DNA of 17,704 bases from positions 1 to 17,704 of the forward strand of contig DASZLR010000234.1 of assembly GCA_035552275.1 (NCBI GenBank). The letters run 5' to 3'. The position numbers and the translations under genes were made by a program. Below are positions 1 through 6,313 of this stretch, one piece after another. Every line of letters begins with the position of its first letter. The first letter of the stretch is position 1. Source of the stretch: DASVLX01 sp035552275. Lineage in GTDB: Bacteria; Actinomycetota; Actinomycetes; Mycobacteriales; Pseudonocardiaceae. The notes under the pieces were generated by a model that searched no databases, had not been told where the DNA came from, and saw only the letters and a list, made by a program, of their open reading frames with translations.

Positions 1-59
1 CGTCCGGCCGGCACGGACCTCCGCACCCACGAAACGCAGGCAAATCGACCCGGCCTCGA

Positions 60-800
60 CTAGAACAGCCGCAGATCGTCGCTCTCGATCCCCCGCAGGG
101 CGTCATAGTCGAGGACGTGGCACCGGATGCCGCGGTCCTCAGCGAGCGTACGTGCCTGCGGCACGATCGTCTGCGCAGCCAGGATGCCACCAACCGGTGC
201 CAACAGAGGGTCACGGTTCAGTAGCTCAAGGTACCGTGTGAGCTGCTCCACAGCATCGATCGTCGCCCGGCGCTTGATCTCTACCGCCCAGTGCCTAGGC
301 TTGACCGTAGCGGCACCTTCGTGAGCATTCGCCCCGTCGATCTCGCCGCGCCGCTTGATCTCTACCGCAACGCTGATACCACCCGCGTCCCGGCACATGA
401 TGTCCACCGGGCCAATCGCGGTCGGATACTCCCGCCGCACCAGCGAATAGCCCTCGCCCAGCGTGGTGATGTGCTCGGCCAGCAACTCCTGCAGATGCGC
501 CTCGACGCCGTCCTTCATCAGCCCCGGCTCGGCGCCCAGTTCGTGCTGGGAGTCGTGCAGCATCTCGGCGAAGCTGATCACCAGCTTCTCCCCCGCCTTG
601 TTCTGCACGGTCCACAGGTCGCCGTCCTCGATCAGCCAGCACGGCGGGCTCATCCAGTTCAGCGGCTTGTAGGCGCGGTCGTCGGAGTGCACCGACACCG
701 AGCCATCGGCCTTGATCAGCAGCAGCCGCCGCGCCATCGGCAGGTGCGCGGTCAGCCGGCCGACGTAGTCGACTTGGCACTGGGCGATCACGAGACGCAC
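60..800 (-). CDS. nucS: Mismatch-specific endonuclease NucS/EndoMS with internal catalytic-motif duplication
   Basis: NucS cleaves both strands at G-T, G-G and T-T mismatches and provides non-canonical mismatch repair in actinobacteria that lack MutS/MutL. The N-terminal DNA-binding domain is intact (VRLVIAQC, then YKPLNWMSPPC). The RecB-like nuclease core shows GPVD (Asp133) and VEIKRR (Glu147, Lys149), and the protein ends in DLRLF, the tail type that contacts the beta clamp. After GEIDG (residue 156) an extra 27 residues repeat the motif (AVEIKRR, Glu174/Lys176) before the normal VEQLTRYLELLNRD. The product is therefore about 246 aa rather than the usual 220-225. The GTG at 800 matches the family start; the open frame continues upstream to 926 but that part is not NucS-like. 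A TANNNT -10 (TACGCT) lies 6 nt before the GTG with no SD, so the mRNA is probably leaderless. It is divergent from the NUDIX gene. Confidence 0.95.
   Translation of the reverse strand: MRLVIAQCQVDYVGRLTAHLPMARRLLLIKADGSVSVHSDDRAYKPLNWMSPPCWLIEDGDLWTVQNKAGEKLVISFAEMLHDSQHELGAEPGLMKDGVEAHLQELLAEHITTLGEGYSLVRREYPTAIGPVDIMCRDAGGISVAVEIKRRGEIDGANAHEGAATVKPRHWAVEIKRRATIDAVEQLTRYLELLNRDPLLAPVGGILAAQTIVPQARTLAEDRGIRCHVLDYDALRGIESDDLRLF
257..368 (-). repeat. Direct repeat inside nucS (two copies, 81-bp offset)
   Basis: Two 32-bp copies lie at 256-287 and 337-368. They share an exact 17-bp block (271-287 and 352-368, encoding AVEIK plus part of the next Arg) and about 26 of 32 positions overall. The offset of 81 bp is exactly 27 codons, so the frame is kept. 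The upstream copy in coding order (337-368) matches canonical NucS through GEIDG. The second copy is followed by the canonical continuation VEQLTRY. Confidence 0.9.
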
Positions 801-841
801 CGCGACAGCGTAGGCGGCGGTCGTTTGGCACGATCGGGCAC
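801..841. promoter_or_regulatory. Divergent nucS / NUDIX promoter region
   Basis: These 41 bp hold everything between two divergent GTG starts. On the minus strand TACGCT (812-807) sits 6 nt before the nucS GTG, the geometry of a leaderless transcript starting at the initiation codon. On the plus strand a weaker CACGAT (829-834) sits 7 nt before the NUDIX GTG. Neither gene has a Shine-Dalgarno sequence here. I see no good -35 match, so the assignment is tentative. Confidence 0.4.
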
Positions 842-1384
842 GTGGAATCCGTAGGCTCCCGCGAGGTGTACGCGAACCGGTGGATGACGGTCCGCGAGGA
901 CGCGATCCGCCATCCCGACGGCTCATCCGGCATTTACGGCGTGGTCGACAAGCCCGACTATGCCCTGGTCATCCCGTTCGACGGGGAACGACTGCACCTG
1001 GTCGAGCAGTTCCGCTACCCGCTGGGCCTGCGGCGTTGGGAGTTCCCGCAGGGCACCGCGCCGGACCGCGCCGACGCCGATCCGATCGCCCTCGCGCATC
1101 GCGAGCTGCGTGAGGAAACCGGCCTGCGCGCCGGCCAGCTGACCCAGATCGGCCTGCTCGACGTCGCGCCCGGCATGTCCAGCCAGCGCGGCCGGGTCTT
1201 CCTGGCCACCGAGCTGACCGCCGGCCCGCACGAACGCGAGCATGAGGAGCAGGACATGCGCTCGGCCTGGTTCGCCCGCGAGGACCTGGAGAAGATGATC
1301 GCGACCTACCAGATCACCGACGCCCAGTCCATCGCCGCCTACGCCCTGCTCCTCCTGCACGAACACACCCGCCAGCGGACCTGA
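842..1384 (+). CDS. NUDIX hydrolase (ADP-ribose pyrophosphatase-like)
   Basis: A 180-aa NUDIX-family hydrolase, predicted to split nucleoside diphosphates linked to another group, with ADP-ribose the most common substrate for this size class. The core motif ends in HRELREETGLRAG (about residues 88-100), with the metal-binding REXXEE cluster complete. The upstream part (EFPQGTAPDRADADP) is two residues longer than the strict box. The preceding strand YALVIPFDGERLHLVEQFRYPLG and the following LDVAPGMSSQRGRVFLATEL fit the fold of ADP-ribose/GDP-mannose-type NUDIX enzymes. The GTG start at 842 gives MESVGSREVYANRWMTVRED. It is divergent from nucS and convergent with the NRAMP-like gene (29-bp gap). 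Exact substrate cannot be read from sequence. Confidence 0.88.
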   Translation: MESVGSREVYANRWMTVREDAIRHPDGSSGIYGVVDKPDYALVIPFDGERLHLVEQFRYPLGLRRWEFPQGTAPDRADADPIALAHRELREETGLRAGQLTQIGLLDVAPGMSSQRGRVFLATELTAGPHEREHEEQDMRSAWFAREDLEKMIATYQITDAQSIAAYALLLLHEHTRQRT

Positions 1385-1413
1385 TGGCACTCCCCGACAG
1401 GGCCGACCGCTGA

Positions 1414-3090
1414 CTAACGCGCCAGCGCGAGCTCCACCACCCGGACGACCACCATCACCATGGCCAGCACCAGGTAGCCGCGCAGCACGCCCAGCCACAG
1501 CCGACGCGCGCCGGACAGCTTCGGCCGGGCCAGCTCGGCCAGCGGCGGCATCCGCCACGTCCACCGGTCGCCGTGTTCGATCAGCCCCGCCGACCCAGCC
1601 GACCCGGCTGGACGCAGCCGGCCGCGCACCGCGACACCGACGCCGAGCACCACGCCCGCGACGCACCCGCCGACCAGGATCGCCATAATCTGGCCGCCGG
1701 TGATCGCGGGGAACAGCACGGACGCGGTGAGGATGATCGACAGCATCACCAGCGCGCCGATCACCACCGAGGTGAACACGTTCACCTTCCGACTGTTCAC
1801 CCACGGCCCGAGCACCGCCTTGTCGTTGCACAGCAACAACAGGAACACCGTGGCACTGGGCAGCAGCACGCCGGCCAGCGTCTGTACCGCGTTGGTGACC
1901 AGGCCCAGCGGCATGCCGGGAATCAGCACCATCGCCGCCGCCAGCCCGATCAGCGCGACGAACACCGCGTAGAAACCCTTGGCCTGGGTCGGCTTGCGGT
2001 GCAGCGAGTGCTTGATGGCGAACAGGTCCCCGATCGCGTACGCGGTGGACAGCGACACCGCCGCCGCGCCGATGATGCTGGCGTCGATCAGGCCGATCGC
2101 GAACAGCACGCCCACCGTGTGTCCGGCGTACGCGGCCAGGCCGGTCGCCACCCCGCCGGTGTCGGTGAAGTTGCCGGCCCCGTGGGTGTGCGCGAACGCC
2201 TGTGCGGCGAACGCCATCATCGCCGCCGCGCCGATGATCACCACGACGATGCCGATCCACAGGTCGGCCCGCTCGTAGCGGATGAACCTCGGCGTGATCC
2301 GCTTGTCGATCACGAAGCTCTGCTGGAAGAACAGCTGCCAGGGCGCCACCGTGGTGCCGACGATGCCGATCACCAGCAGCATCACCGTGGCCAGGTTGCC
2401 CGAGGGCATGCCCGGCACCACGAAGTCGTGCGCGAGCTGCCCGACCGGTGGGTGCGCCATGACGAAGATCGGCACCAGCAGCAGGCTGGCCAGGCAGAGG
2501 AACACGCAGACCCGCTCGAACCGGCGGAAGCTGCCGGTGCTGGCCGCGCCGATCACGCAGGCCGCGGCGAACAGCACACCCCACAGCCGGGGCAGGCCCA
2601 GGTAGCTCAGCCCGATGCTGATTCCGATGAACTCGGTGACGATGGTCAGCGCGTTGAGCAGGAACAGGTCGATGACGCTGAACGCGCCCCAGAACCTGCC
2701 GAACCGCTCCAGGATCAGCCGGGCATGGCCGACGCCGGTCACCGCGCCGAGCCGAAGCACCATCTCCTGGTTGACGTACAGCACCGGAACGAGCAGCAGC
2801 AGCGTCCACAGTAGACGAGTGCCGTAGTTCTGGCCGGCCTGGCTGTAGGTGCTGAACGCGCCGGCGTCGTTGTCGCCGACCATCACGATCAGACCGGGGC
2901 CGACGATCGCGATGAGCGTCTTGAGCTTGGCGCCGAAGCCGCGCCGGGCGGCGACATCGTCGTGCCGGATGGTCCCCAGCGCGCCACGGATGTCGCCGAC
3001 GTGGGCGTCGTCCAGCACGGCCGAACGCGGCGCCGGAACAGCGGGTGCGACATCTCCGGCGACCTGGGCGGTGAATTCGGTGGTGGTCAT
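1414..3090 (-). CDS. NRAMP-superfamily divalent metal transporter, NRMT-like variant
   Basis: A 558-aa polytopic membrane protein of the NRAMP/SLC11 superfamily, with about eleven hydrophobic segments. TM1 carries GPGLIVMVGDNDAGAF (Asp73) where classical NRAMPs have DPGN. TM6 carries GTTVAPWQLFFQQS (Ala249-Pro250-Trp251) where classical proteins have Met-Pro-His. Loss of the soft-ligand Met is the hallmark of NRAMP-related Mg2+ transporters (NRMTs), so Mg2+ or Mn2+ uptake is more likely than classical Fe/Mn; this is inference. A soluble N-terminus of about 55 residues precedes TM1. The ATG at 3090 is preferred because GAGGGAG (3105-3099) sits 8 nt upstream; a GTG at 3096 would be only 2 nt from it. 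The gene stands alone behind a leader of nearly 500 nt with small ORFs and hairpins. Confidence 0.88.
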   Translation of the reverse strand: MTTTEFTAQVAGDVAPAVPAPRSAVLDDAHVGDIRGALGTIRHDDVAARRGFGAKLKTLIAIVGPGLIVMVGDNDAGAFSTYSQAGQNYGTRLLWTLLLLVPVLYVNQEMVLRLGAVTGVGHARLILERFGRFWGAFSVIDLFLLNALTIVTEFIGISIGLSYLGLPRLWGVLFAAACVIGAASTGSFRRFERVCVFLCLASLLLVPIFVMAHPPVGQLAHDFVVPGMPSGNLATVMLLVIGIVGTTVAPWQLFFQQSFVIDKRITPRFIRYERADLWIGIVVVIIGAAAMMAFAAQAFAHTHGAGNFTDTGGVATGLAAYAGHTVGVLFAIGLIDASIIGAAAVSLSTAYAIGDLFAIKHSLHRKPTQAKGFYAVFVALIGLAAAMVLIPGMPLGLVTNAVQTLAGVLLPSATVFLLLLCNDKAVLGPWVNSRKVNVFTSVVIGALVMLSIILTASVLFPAITGGQIMAILVGGCVAGVVLGVGVAVRGRLRPAGSAGSAGLIEHGDRWTWRMPPLAELARPKLSGARRLWLGVLRGYLVLAMVMVVVRVVELALAR

Positions 3091-3130
3091 GGCCACAACT
3101 CCCTCGTGTCACGGCCACGCTCCCGGCGGG

Positions 3131-3166
3131 CTGATCGCCGACGTGCCGAAGCCAGTCGGCAATCAG
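3131..3166 (-). promoter_or_regulatory. 12-bp hairpin just upstream of the NRAMP-like RBS
   Basis: On the transcribed (minus) strand CTGATTGCCGAC pairs with GTCGGCGATCAG: 12 bp with one G-U wobble. The 12-nt apex contains GC-TTCG-GC, a UUCG-type tetraloop. It ends about 25 nt before the SD of the transporter. No T-run follows, so it is not a classic intrinsic terminator. An attenuation, pausing or RNA-stability role is possible. Confidence 0.6.
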
Positions 3167-3203
3167 TCCGCTGGAGGCGTGGATTGGATTGCGGGGGCGC
3201 CGG

Positions 3204-3344
3204 TCAGTGGACCGGCCGAACGCCGTTGGCGATCGTCATGAAGGGCAGCTCGCGCGGCCGGTTGTTCCCACCGGCGCGAAACTGGTCATGCGGAAAACGC
3301 GGGCCGTAGAAAACGGCGCGCGCCAGCCGACGAAATGTGTTCAT
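3204..3344 (-). CDS. 46-aa small protein in the transporter leader (unknown function)
   Basis: A complete small ORF lies upstream of the NRAMP-like gene on the same strand. It begins MNTFRRLARAVFYGPRF and ends TIANGVRPVH. It is Arg- and aromatic-rich with no membrane segment. Coding support: an ATG with a strong purine-rich SD (AAGAAGGGG, about 5 nt away), and roughly 36 of 46 codons ending in G or C. The stop is 113 bp before the transporter ATG. Its SD lies in the 3' arm of a hairpin, so its translation is probably conditional. I do not recognise the family. It could be a functional small protein or a regulatory leader peptide. Too short for routine gene callers. Confidence 0.6.
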   Translation of the reverse strand: MNTFRRLARAVFYGPRFPHDQFRAGGNNRPRELPFMTIANGVRPVH

Positions 3345-3376
3345 GGCTACCCCTTCTTTCTTTCAGGGGTTCAGCC
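3345..3376 (-). promoter_or_regulatory. SD-sequestering hairpin of the 46-aa ORF
   Basis: On the minus strand GGCT-GA-ACCCCT pairs with AGGGGT-AGCC: a 6-bp and a 4-bp stem separated by a 2-nt bulge, with a 10-nt purine loop. The SD core AGGGG is inside the 3' arm and the ATG follows directly. This is the layout of a translational switch (RNA thermometer, riboswitch expression platform or uORF-coupled control). Confidence 0.6.
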
Positions 3377-3443
3377 CACAGGCAAACGACGCGGCACCGC
3401 TACAACGCGGCCACCGCGGACATAATCAGCGCAAGCCCGGAAA

Positions 3444-3512
3444 CTAGCGCGGCACCCGTGGGAAGCGGACTGGGTGATACGGCCCGGGATTGTGACTGCC
3501 GTCGGTACTCAC
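3444..3512 (-). CDS. Proline-rich 22-codon uORF (candidate leader peptide)
   Basis: A GTG-initiated ORF of 22 codons ends in TAG. It has the best SD of the whole leader: GAGGAGGT (3528-3521), 8 nt before the GTG. The peptide starts MSTDGSHNPGPYHP and ends RFPRVPR, giving five prolines, with Arg and Phe near the C-terminus. Proline-rich leader peptides such as MgtL couple Mg2+ or proline availability to downstream Mg2+ transporter transcription in enterobacteria; similarity here is of style only. A second frame with a GTG at 3522, overlapping this SD, would run to 3400 and encode a 40-aa peptide ending in a hydrophobic stretch (SGLALIMSAVAAL). It has poor SD spacing. Confidence 0.45.
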   Translation of the reverse strand: MSTDGSHNPGPYHPVRFPRVPR

Positions 3513-3565
3513 GGATGCCCACCTCCTCTGATTCGGCCTCGGAAGCCGAGGGTGCTCGCTGTCAG

Positions 3566-3603
3566 ACCTTATCCAGTGAACCCTGGTCAACCACCACTGT
3601 CAA
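3566..3603 (-). promoter_or_regulatory. Candidate promoter of the NRAMP-like leader transcript
   Basis: A perfect -35 TTGACA (3603-3598) is followed 17 bp later by TTCACT (3580-3575). TAAGGT (3571-3566), a better TANNNT -10, is 9 bp further and out of spacing with it. Either would start a transcript near 3560-3568, about 470 nt before the transporter ATG and just upstream of the first uORF. Assignment is by eye only. Confidence 0.35.
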
Positions 3604-3871
3604 GTTGTCACGCAAGCATGATCGGCGGTGTGGCCAGCACCATAGCGAGCCGTGGCACCAGCTATCCAGTCCATCGCCGGACGGGCACGGCGCGTTACCG
3701 TCCGTGCGCTCGGCACATCGGAAAAACGGTTGTCCCGTGGCCTTAACACGGATGTGCCGGGCCGCCGGGCAGAATGGTGCCGATCACCGCCGTCGGCGGC
3801 GGCGGCGAGCAACCAAAGGCTCGCCCGAACGTCGTAGCTGGAAAGTGGCGGGAGTTTCACGAGGAGGGCGG
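3604..3871 (+). other. Upstream region of the LCP gene, no gene seen
   Basis: Open frames here lack family resemblance, SD sequences and consistent codon bias, so I call no gene. The only clear structure is an inverted repeat, GGCGAGC (3804-3810) and GCTCGCC (3819-3825) with an 8-nt loop, 46 nt before the TTG start. It could be a 5'-UTR hairpin. I could not identify a convincing promoter. Confidence 0.4.
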
Positions 3872-5626
3872 TTGTCGGGCGAGGACGGGCGTTTCCCCGA
3901 AGTCGACGCGGACGAGGCGGCACGAGCGGACCGTGACGTCAGCATGGCTGTGTCTATGACCGCGCCCACCGCGACCATCCCGGCCGACACCGGCCGTGCG
4001 GACGGCACGGCCGAGAACGACGACACCGACGTGATCACCGGCATGGTCGGGCCGCCGCCGGACGCGTCGGCGAGCCGCCGCGGCTGGTGGGCCTGGATCG
4101 CCGGCCGGGCCGTGGTCGGCCTGGTGTCGCTGCTCGTGCTCGGCGCCACCGGCTACGCCTGGGCGGAATATCGCAACTTCAACTCCAACATCAAAAAGTC
4201 CGATGTGCTGGATGTGACCGCGAATGGCTCGACGGCTCCGGTTCCCAAATCGCTCAACGGCGACACCAACATCCTGATCATGGGGTTGGACAGTCGATTA
4301 GACGAAAACGGAAACCCCCTGCCGCAGGCCATGTACGACGCCCTGCACGCCGGGGATGCCAGTGAGGGCGGGCACAACGCCAACGTCCTGATGCTGCTGC
4401 ACGTCCCCGGCAATGGCAGCCGCGCAACCGCGATCTCCATTCCGCGCGACGATTACGTGAGCTTCCCGAACTCGCCGGACGGCTTCACGCACGGCAAAAT
4501 CAAGGAAGCGTACGGCTACGCCTACATCCAGAAATACAACAAACTGGCCGCGCAGGGCGTCGCCGACCGAACCCAGTTGGAGCAGCAGAGCCGGGACGCC
4601 GGCCGTCTTGAGGAGATCGACACCGTCCGGCAGTTCCTCGGCGGCGTGCCGATCGACCACTTCGTGGAGGTCACCCTGGCCGCGTTCCTGGAGATCGCGC
4701 AGGCCGTGCAGCCGATCACCGTCTGCCTCCAGGCCCGCACCCGGGACACCTACTCCGGGGCCAACTTCCAGGCCGGGCAACAGCAACTCAACGCGGATCA
4801 GGCGGTGGCGTTCGTCCGGCAGCGCCGGGACAACGTGTACGGCGACCCGTTCTACGACAACTTCACCGACCTGGACCGGGAGACCCGCCAGCAGGCGTTC
4901 ATCGTCTCGCTGGCCTACCAGCTCAAGCAGGCCGGCACCTTCACCAGCCCGGCCAAGATGTCCCAGATCCTCAGCGTGGCCGAGGCGAACATGGCCATCG
5001 ACAACGACCTGGACCTGCTCACGTTCGCGCAGGAGGCGTCCAACCTCACCGGCGGCGACGTCACCTTCTACACGATGCCGATCAAGGGTTTCAGCTCGGA
5101 CGGCTCGTACAACCTGGTCGATCTCAACCAGGTGCAGGCCATCGCGCACCAGCTGCTCACCGACGCGCCGTCCGGCTCGGCCGGCAGCACCGGAGCGTCC
5201 GGTTCAACGGTCACCACGACATCGTCCACACCGACCCCGACACTGGACACTGTGGACGTCGTCAACGACTCGTACACCGGCGGCCGGGCCGCGACCGTCG
5301 CGGACGCCTTGGCCGCCAACGGTTATGGTCGGGGCGATGTCACCAGCGGCTCGATTCTGCGACACTCGGTGATCTACTACGGCTCCGGCGACGGGTCGGC
5401 GGCGTCCACAGTGGCCGGTCTGCTGAACATCACGGCCTACGAGTCCAGCCCCAGCGTGCCGGCCGGCCATCTTCGGGTGGAGATCGGCGACGACTTCCAC
5501 CTGCCCTCCCGACTGTCCAGCGCCGCGTCGTCGAGTACCAACTCCACCACGACCACCCCGACGACCACAGTGGACACCAGCGGTATCGCCAGTGTCAGCG
5601 GCGGCGGCGTCCCCTGCGTGAAGTGA
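3872..5626 (+). CDS. LytR-CpsA-Psr (LCP) family cell-wall glycopolymer ligase
   Basis: LCP proteins transfer lipid-linked glycopolymers (arabinogalactan in mycolate-type actinobacteria) onto peptidoglycan outside the membrane. A cytoplasmic acidic N-terminus of about 70 residues is followed by one TM helix (WWAWIAGRAVVGLVSLLVLG). The LCP domain follows: GDTNILIMGLDSR near 130, ATAISIPRDDYV with the catalytic Arg/Asp, later QQLNADQAVAFVRQRRD. A Ser/Thr-rich linker leads to a LytR_C domain (DTVDVVNDSYTGGRAATVADAL onward) and a Thr-rich tail with a single Cys. Start: the TTG at 3872 has GAGGAGG 4 nt upstream (584 aa). ATG at 3944 (560 aa) is the conservative alternative but has no SD. It is divergent from the NRAMP-like leader and convergent with the DUF3558 gene. 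Confidence 0.92.
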   Translation: MSGEDGRFPEVDADEAARADRDVSMAVSMTAPTATIPADTGRADGTAENDDTDVITGMVGPPPDASASRRGWWAWIAGRAVVGLVSLLVLGATGYAWAEYRNFNSNIKKSDVLDVTANGSTAPVPKSLNGDTNILIMGLDSRLDENGNPLPQAMYDALHAGDASEGGHNANVLMLLHVPGNGSRATAISIPRDDYVSFPNSPDGFTHGKIKEAYGYAYIQKYNKLAAQGVADRTQLEQQSRDAGRLEEIDTVRQFLGGVPIDHFVEVTLAAFLEIAQAVQPITVCLQARTRDTYSGANFQAGQQQLNADQAVAFVRQRRDNVYGDPFYDNFTDLDRETRQQAFIVSLAYQLKQAGTFTSPAKMSQILSVAEANMAIDNDLDLLTFAQEASNLTGGDVTFYTMPIKGFSSDGSYNLVDLNQVQAIAHQLLTDAPSGSAGSTGASGSTVTTTSSTPTPTLDTVDVVNDSYTGGRAATVADALAANGYGRGDVTSGSILRHSVIYYGSGDGSAASTVAGLLNITAYESSPSVPAGHLRVEIGDDFHLPSRLSSAASSSTNSTTTTPTTTVDTSGIASVSGGGVPCVK

Positions 5627-5669
5627 CCCACCGGATACGGGCGGGCGGACAGTCACCGCGATGGTCGCC

Positions 5670-6248
5670 TTACGGGACCTGGCCTTCGGCGTCGGCGATG
5701 ATCGCGGCGGCCACCGCGTCCGCGTCCGAACACGGATCGGCGTAGTCCAGCGACGTCGCGTCCGGCACGGTCACGTCCACCACCAACACACTGTTCTGCG
5801 CCACGCCGACCTCGGCCGTGCACTGGCCGTGCTTGATCGCGGCAGCAGAACTGGCCGTGTTGACCGCCGGAAACAACGAGACCGGCGTCGGCTGGAACAC
5901 CGGCATGCTGGCCCGCCGCGCGTAGAGCGCGGTCAGGCCGCCCGAGCGCAGGTCGGCGCGGGCGGTGTAGCCGGGCAGGGTGCTCAGCGTCGGCGTCCAC
6001 CGGCAGGCCGGCCCGGAACCGGAACTGACGGTTGTGCCGGGCGGGCTGAGGCGGTACTGCGCCAACTGATCGGCGCGCAACATCGTGCAGGGCTTGCCGA
6101 CAAACGGCGACAGATCGATCGGGTCGGCGGAAATCGACGGCGGGCCGGTCGTGGCCGGCGACGAGCCGGAACCGCCGGAACCGCAGGCGGCGACGGCGAT
6201 CACGCTCAGCAGGGCAGCGGCCAACGGCAGCGCGCGCGGCATCCGCAT
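5670..6248 (-). CDS. DUF3558-type secreted lipoprotein
   Basis: A 192-aa lipoprotein. The signal peptide MRMPRALPLAAALLSVIAVAAC ends in a VAAC lipobox with the lipidated Cys at 22, followed by a Gly/Ser/Pro linker typical of surface lipoproteins. The mature domain has the DUF3558 pattern: PCTMLRADQLAQY near the start, an ACRW segment, and later DPCSDADAVAAAIIAD, giving a set of spaced Cys likely to form disulfides. Function of the family is unknown. Start: ATG at 6248 is preceded by GTGAGGAG with 7-nt spacing; an upstream GTG at 6263 would overlap this SD. Adjacent genes point toward and away from it, so it is probably monocistronic. Confidence 0.82.
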   Translation of the reverse strand: MRMPRALPLAAALLSVIAVAACGSGGSGSSPATTGPPSISADPIDLSPFVGKPCTMLRADQLAQYRLSPPGTTVSSGSGPACRWTPTLSTLPGYTARADLRSGGLTALYARRASMPVFQPTPVSLFPAVNTASSAAAIKHGQCTAEVGVAQNSVLVVDVTVPDATSLDYADPCSDADAVAAAIIADAEGQVP

Positions 6249-6301
6249 CGCTTCGCTCCTCACGCGTTCGCCGGGCGGGCAGACAGCGGCGTACCGCAGG
6301 A

Positions 6302-6313
6302 TACTCTGGCCGG
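6302..6313 (+). promoter_or_regulatory. -10 element of a probable leaderless LysE-family gene
   Basis: TACTCT (6302-6307) fits TANNNT and lies 6 nt before the GTG start at 6314, with no SD between. Transcription would start at or next to the start codon. The -35 region has no clear match. Confidence 0.45.

Noticed and set aside
801..926. N-terminal extension of the nucS frame up to 926
   Set aside because: The extra 42 residues are Arg/Ser/Pro-rich, do not resemble NucS and overlap the NUDIX start; the family N-terminus begins at the GTG at 800.
923..3118. 731-codon open frame on the minus strand over the NUDIX and NRAMP-like genes
   Set aside because: Arg/Gly/Ala-rich composition typical of a shadow frame in high-GC DNA; the overlapping frames have clear family motifs.
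3444..3603. M-box or yybP-ykoY riboswitch in the NRAMP-like leader
   Set aside because: I looked for the conserved M-box core and Mn2+-riboswitch motifs on the minus strand and saw no convincing match; a covariance-model search would be decisive.
3804..3825. Inverted repeat GGCGAGC/GCTCGCC as a terminator
   Set aside because: It lies upstream of the LCP start with no gene ending nearby and no T-run; at most a 5'-UTR hairpin.
3335..3871. Upstream part of the LCP open frame (from an ATG at 3335)
   Set aside because: No LCP similarity, no SD, and it runs antisense through the transporter leader; the LCP gene has an SD-backed start at 3872.
4298..5149. 283-codon minus-strand frame inside the LCP gene
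   Set aside because: Val/Asp/Arg-rich antisense shadow without family motifs or SD.
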